A program made the position numbers and the translations under genes. The notes under the pieces were generated by a model, which saw only the letters and a list, made by a program, of their open reading frames with translations, searched no databases and was not told the origin of the DNA. This document shows positions 23,740 to 28,381 of a stretch of DNA of 28,381 nucleotides, in pieces; position 1 is the first letter of the stretch, and each line of letters begins with the position of its first letter. The stretch comes from JAZNOQ01 sp045589215 (GTDB taxonomy: Bacteria; Bacillota; Clostridia; Oscillospirales; CAG-272), in the NCBI GenBank assembly GCA_045589215.1, contig JAZNOQ010000059.1, positions 1-28,381 on the forward strand, in the 5' to 3' direction.

Positions 23740-24189
23740 ATGAAAGTAATTTTAACAACAGACGTTAAGGGACAGGGCAAGAAGGACCAGATCGTTGAGG
23801 TATCCGACGGATACGCAAAGAACTTTCTCTTCCCGAGAAAGCTCGCGATCGAGGTCAACGCGCAGAACATGAACGACGTTAAGAACCGCGAGATCGCGCA
23901 GCAAAAGAAGATCGCGAAGGAAAAGGAGGAGGCAAAGCGCATCTCGACGCTCCTCGAAACCGCGACCGTCAAGATCCGCGAATCGGCAGGCTCCGACGGC
24001 AAGCTCTACGGCTCGATCACGTCAAAGGATGTCTCCGAGGCACTCCAGAATCAGCTCGGGGTATCGGTCGACAAGCGCAAGATCGAGATCTCCGATCCGA
24101 TCAAGAGCTACGGTGCTTACACGTTGACCGTCAAGCTGTACGGAAGCGAGATCGTCGGCAAGATCCACCTTGTCGTCTGCGAAAAGTAA
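23740..24189 (+). CDS. rplI: Large ribosomal subunit protein bL9
   Basis: Ribosomal protein of 149 residues that binds 23S rRNA near the L1 stalk. Seen: N-terminal MKVILTTDVKGQGKKDQIVEV and DGYAKNFLFPRKLAI, the conserved L9 N-domain. The long connecting helix is rich in Lys/Glu (AQQKKIAKEKEEAKR). The C-domain has GSDGKLYGSITSKDVSEAL. I choose ATG 23740, because L9 starts MKVIL and GTGAGG upstream acts as ribosome site. A longer frame begins at that GTG (23725) but would use up the ribosome site. It lies 47 bases after the giant gdpP-like gene, matching the gdpP-rplI-dnaB order of Bacillota. Confidence 0.97.
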   Translation: MKVILTTDVKGQGKKDQIVEVSDGYAKNFLFPRKLAIEVNAQNMNDVKNREIAQQKKIAKEKEEAKRISTLLETATVKIRESAGSDGKLYGSITSKDVSEALQNQLGVSVDKRKIEISDPIKSYGAYTLTVKLYGSEIVGKIHLVVCEK

Positions 24190-24203
24190 TCCCTAATGCG
24201 TAG

Positions 24204-24223
24204 CGGGCGGAAATATCCGCCCG
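24204..24223 (+). other. GC-rich hairpin in the rplI-dnaB spacer
   Basis: CGGGCGGA-AATA-TCCGCCCG, eight perfect pairs with a four-base loop, 14 bases after the rplI stop. The plus-strand sequence after it is A-rich, not T-rich, so it is not a standard terminator for rplI. It may partly block readthrough, serve as a processing site, or stabilise the rplI mRNA end. Confidence 0.5.
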
Positions 24224-24254
24224 TCGCGAAAATAAAAAAGCACGGGGTATCACA

Positions 24255-25607
24255 ATGCCAAACCAAGAAGACACCATTCTCGATCGAAAGCTTCCCTTCT
24301 CGCTTGCCGCAGAGCAGGCGCTCCTCGGCTCGATCCTCATCGATCCGAACGCACTGAACGAGGTCGCCGATCTGATCAGAGACACTGATTTTTACATTAC
24401 CGAGCACACGAAGATCTATCTCGCTCTTCGCGAGCTTTTCCTGACCAACAACGAGATCGACGTCGTAACTCTCGTCGACACGCTCGTGCGGCAGGGTGTA
24501 TACGAGAAATCGGGCGGTCAGGAATATATCAAGACCCTCGCAGAGGCAGTCCCGAGCGCGATGAACGTCAAGGACTACGCCCGCATCGTCAAGGATAAGA
24601 GCACCCTGCGTCAGCTGATCGGCGCGTGCGCGGATATTTCCGACACGGCATACAGCGAGCAGGACTCGGTCTCTTCCATCATCGATAACGCCGAAAACCG
24701 CATTTTCTCGATCGCACAGGGCAGAGACACCAAGAACTTCCGCCACATCCGCGAGGTGCTCGGATCGGTCTACGCCCACCTGAAGGAGATCTCATCCGAA
24801 GGCGGCGAGGCATCGCAGGGCACGCGAACGGGATTTTCCGGGCTCGATAACGTCCTCGCAGGCATGGGAAACTCCGACCTCATCCTGGTCGGCGCACGTC
24901 CCGGTATGGGTAAAACGAGCTTTACCCTGAATATTGCATCGAACGTTGCGATCCAGACGAAAAAGAAGGTCGCGATCTTCTCGCTTGAGATGTCGGCGGA
25001 TCAGCTCGTTTCGCGTATGCTCTCAAGTGAAGCGATGGTCGACAGCTATAACCTCCGAAGCGGTAAGCTCACCCCCGAGGATTGGGTGAAGCTCGGAGAG
25101 GCATCCGGCAAGCTGTACGAATGCGACATTCTGATCGATGACACCGCAGGCATTACCGTCACGGGTATGAAGGCGAAGCTGCGCCGCGTGGAAAATCTCG
25201 GACTCGTCTGCATCGACTACCTTCAGCTTATGCACACCGACCGCCATATCGACAACCGCGTACAGGAGGTCGGCGAGATCTCCCGCGCAATGAAAATTAT
25301 GGCAAAGGAGTTAAACGTACCGATCCTCTGCTGCGCGCAGCTTTCCCGAGGACCCGAGTCGAGAACCGACAAAAAGCCGATGCTTTCCGACCTTCGTGAT
25401 TCGGGCTCGATCGAGCAGGACGCCGACGTCGTTCTCTTCCTCTACCGAAGCGAGTATTATGACGCGGACAACAATCCCGATATGAGCGTTGCCGAGGTCA
25501 TTATCGCGAAAAACCGTCACGGCTCGACGGGAACCGTCAAAATGGGCTGGTCGGGACGCTTTACGAAATTCTGTACCCTCGCCGACGAGGATTCCCTGCC
25601 GCAGTAA
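24255..25607 (+). CDS. dnaB: Replicative DNA helicase DnaB
   Basis: Hexameric 5'-3' helicase of the replication fork, 450 residues, normal length. (It is called DnaC in Bacillus subtilis.) Seen: an N-terminal domain (about 10-110, LPFSLAAEQALLGSILIDP) that contacts primase. A linker follows, then the RecA-like domain with Walker A GARPGMGKTS at 213-222, FSLEMSADQLVSRML, Walker B around Asp321 (LVCIDYLQLM), and the arginine-containing ending RHGSTGTVKMGW. ATG 24255 follows GGGGT at about seven bases, a weak ribosome site. Residues 183-190 before the helicase core are shortened to EGGEASQG. The gene lies 65 bases after rplI and is probably co-transcribed with it. No intein is present, although dnaB is a frequent intein host. 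Confidence 0.97.
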   Translation: MPNQEDTILDRKLPFSLAAEQALLGSILIDPNALNEVADLIRDTDFYITEHTKIYLALRELFLTNNEIDVVTLVDTLVRQGVYEKSGGQEYIKTLAEAVPSAMNVKDYARIVKDKSTLRQLIGACADISDTAYSEQDSVSSIIDNAENRIFSIAQGRDTKNFRHIREVLGSVYAHLKEISSEGGEASQGTRTGFSGLDNVLAGMGNSDLILVGARPGMGKTSFTLNIASNVAIQTKKKVAIFSLEMSADQLVSRMLSSEAMVDSYNLRSGKLTPEDWVKLGEASGKLYECDILIDDTAGITVTGMKAKLRRVENLGLVCIDYLQLMHTDRHIDNRVQEVGEISRAMKIMAKELNVPILCCAQLSRGPESRTDKKPMLSDLRDSGSIEQDADVVLFLYRSEYYDADNNPDMSVAEVIIAKNRHGSTGTVKMGWSGRFTKFCTLADEDSLPQ

Positions 25608-25680
25608 TGCCACGTCTATCGGACATTTTGCTCGGATGATATCGCCCGTATGGGCAAATACTGTATAGGAGGCGCGCTCT

Positions 25681-27210
25681 TTGACCGAAAGCTATAATTC
25701 AATCATTCCCGCCTCCGTAAAGGAGGGGCTCGAAGAAACCCTGATCGCCGTGCGGAAGGGCAATCTTTCTCCCACGTATCCGGAAGGATACCGCACGCCG
25801 TCCGAGCTTCTCTCCGGCGCAGAAAACGCGCCGATCCTGCTCGGCTTTTCGGGCGGTGCCGACTCCTCCGTTCTTCTCTTTTTCACCTACTGCTACGCAA
25901 AACAGCATAACATTCCCCTCCGTCTCGTCCACCTTCACCACGGCATCCGCGGCGAAGAGGCAGACCGAGATGCGGCGTTTGCAAAAGAGATCGCCGCACT
26001 ATACGGCGTTCCGCTTACCCTCGTATATAAAAACGTTCCCAAGATCGCCAAGGAACGCGGCGAAAGCATCGAAACGGCGGCTCGGCGCACGCGCTACGAG
26101 GTATTCGAAGAGGTGATGCGCAAATATGAGATCGAGGTTCTCTTAACAGCCCATAACGCAGACGATCAGCTTGAGACTGTTCTCTTTCATCTTCTCAGAG
26201 GAAGCGGACTGTCGGGGCTTTGCGGGATCCCGCCCGTGCGCCCGCTCGAATGCGGAAGCGTCGTGCGTCCCCTTCTCGAGGTCTCTCGCGAAACGATCGA
26301 AAGCACCGCCGCACAGTACGGCATTCCCTTTGTGAACGATAGCACCAACAGCGACACCGCCTACACGAGAAACCGCCTGCGGAAGGCGATCGTTCCCGTG
26401 CTTCGCGAGATCACACCAACACCCGAAAAAGCAATTTCACGTCTCACCGCCTCCCTGCGCCGCGATAAGGCGTATCTAGAGACCGAGGCGTCAGCGCTTC
26501 TCGCCCTTGCCGATACGGGAAATGGGCTTGACCGCACGCTCATTGCATCCGCACCGGATGCCGTCGCGCTCCGCGCCCTGCTCCGCTATTGGCAGAACGC
26601 CGTACCGAGTCTCGACAGCTATTCCTCGGTACACCTCGACGCACTCCTCGATTTTACAAAAAACGGCAGAAACGCTACACACCTCTCTCTCCACGGGGCA
26701 ACGGCGGCTCTTGAAAATGGGCATCTTTCCATCTATAAGGGCAGTTCAAAACGCTCGCCCCTCCCCGATTTCGCGTGTGTTCTTTCGGATGGGGAAACCA
26801 CACTCCCCGAGAGAGGCGTCACCTTTTTCCTCGGCACACCCGAGGAGGTGCGCTCGTATCTTGCAGAACGCTGTCAAAGCGCGCAGAAAAACGATAAAAA
26901 CATTTACAATTTATCCACACAAATCGCTTTCTCTTTTGATACAATAGATAAGAAAATGCATACGCTTCCGCTGACCGTCCGTCCCCGTAAGCCGGGCGAC
27001 CGCATTTTCACGCGCGGTATGCACCGTTCACTGCGAACGCTATGCAACGAGGCTCATCTTTCCTCCAAGGAACGAGAACGCCTCACCGTCGTCACGCTAG
27101 GCGACGAAATTCTCTGGATCCCCGGTCTCGCCGTCCGCGACGGTTTCGTTTCGGCTCCCGCGAAGGGACGCTCTTATAAGACACTTCTCTGCTTCAAGGA
27201 GACACCTTGA
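25681..27210 (+). CDS. tilS: tRNA(Ile)-lysidine synthase TilS
   Basis: Cytoplasmic enzyme, 509 residues, that attaches lysine to C34 of the CAU-anticodon tRNA-Ile, changing it to read AUA; essential in bacteria. Seen: PP-loop ATPase motif LLGFSGGADSS (SGGADS 57-62), HLHHGIRGEEADRDAAF, LLTAHNADDQLETVLFHLLRG, and NDSTNSDTAYTRNRLR. The C-terminal TilS domain includes LTVRPRKPGDRIFTRG and ILWIPGLAVRDGF. The start is TTG at 25681: AGGAGG lies eight bases upstream, while the next candidates would cut into or leave no ribosome site. The N-terminus before the PP-loop is about 50 residues, longer than usual. The gene lies 73 bases after dnaB and 87 bases before ftsH. The tilS-ftsH neighbourhood is typical of Bacillota, but hpt, which often sits between them, is absent. 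Confidence 0.96.
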   Translation: MTESYNSIIPASVKEGLEETLIAVRKGNLSPTYPEGYRTPSELLSGAENAPILLGFSGGADSSVLLFFTYCYAKQHNIPLRLVHLHHGIRGEEADRDAAFAKEIAALYGVPLTLVYKNVPKIAKERGESIETAARRTRYEVFEEVMRKYEIEVLLTAHNADDQLETVLFHLLRGSGLSGLCGIPPVRPLECGSVVRPLLEVSRETIESTAAQYGIPFVNDSTNSDTAYTRNRLRKAIVPVLREITPTPEKAISRLTASLRRDKAYLETEASALLALADTGNGLDRTLIASAPDAVALRALLRYWQNAVPSLDSYSSVHLDALLDFTKNGRNATHLSLHGATAALENGHLSIYKGSSKRSPLPDFACVLSDGETTLPERGVTFFLGTPEEVRSYLAERCQSAQKNDKNIYNLSTQIAFSFDTIDKKMHTLPLTVRPRKPGDRIFTRGMHRSLRTLCNEAHLSSKERERLTVVTLGDEILWIPGLAVRDGFVSAPAKGRSYKTLLCFKETP

Positions 27211-27224
27211 TCCGGAGCTGACTT

Positions 27225-27253
27225 CTCGAAAACATTACATTTATATATATAAT
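27225..27253 (+). promoter_or_regulatory. Possible ftsH promoter
   Basis: TATAAT (27248-27253) is a perfect -10 inside an AT-rich stretch in the tilS-ftsH spacer. At 17 bases upstream the -35 region (CTCGAA, 27225-27230) is poor, so strength is uncertain. The leader would be about 38 bases. The alternative is readthrough from tilS, as no terminator is visible after tilS. Confidence 0.45.
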
Positions 27254-27297
27254 ACTACCTATGGGCTCATCCCACAGAAAGGCACGGTTATATCGCT

Positions 27298-28381
<1,084 letters not shown>

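Overview
The window looks like a chromosomal segment of a Gram-positive anaerobe of the class Clostridia (Bacillota), plausibly an Oscillospirales-type gut bacterium. Evidence for this is the rimP-nusA-ylxR-ylxQ-infB cluster, the gdpP-rplI-dnaB and tilS-ftsH gene orders, a lipoprotein solute-binding protein in place of a periplasmic one, and a GdpP-type c-di-AMP phosphodiesterase. The placement is inferred from gene order and protein families; no rRNA or other taxonomic marker is present. I see no tRNA, rRNA, CRISPR array, transposase, integrase or phage gene.

Layout. Left part (1-5700, all minus strand): a sugar ABC transporter operon in the order malE-malF-malG-ATPase. The ATPase is cut by the window edge and is separated from malG by a palindromic repeat element. 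Upstream of malE, a strong intrinsic terminator closes the preceding murA unit. Next (5836-10388, minus): an RluA-family pseudouridine synthase with a good extended -10 promoter, then comEC, then a DUF3810 metalloprotease-like membrane protein, then murA. Next (10481-15949, minus): the transcription/translation operon rimP-nusA-ylxR-ylxQ-infB, ended by a 13-bp terminator directly after infB. The usual downstream rbfA is missing here.

The 378-bp gap 15950-16327 holds two divergent promoters, phased A/T tracts, a terminator-like hairpin in the rimP leader (possible NusA-responsive attenuator), and a structured leader for the rightward gene. Right part (16328-28381, plus strand): a giant 2454-residue GdpP-like protein, then rplI (L9), dnaB, tilS and the 5' part of ftsH.

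The outstanding feature is the giant gene. Its two ends are an ordinary membrane-bound c-di-AMP phosphodiesterase: two membrane helices and the start of a PAS domain at one end, and the end of a PAS-like domain, degenerate GGDEF and intact DHH-DHHA1 at the other. About 1,650-1,720 extra residues of helical, repeat-containing sequence are placed between the PAS-like parts. I do not know of a GdpP family member with this architecture. Secondary observations are a ComEC whose metallo-beta-lactamase-like domain has lost nearly all of its metal-binding signature, and several candidate RNA regulatory elements.
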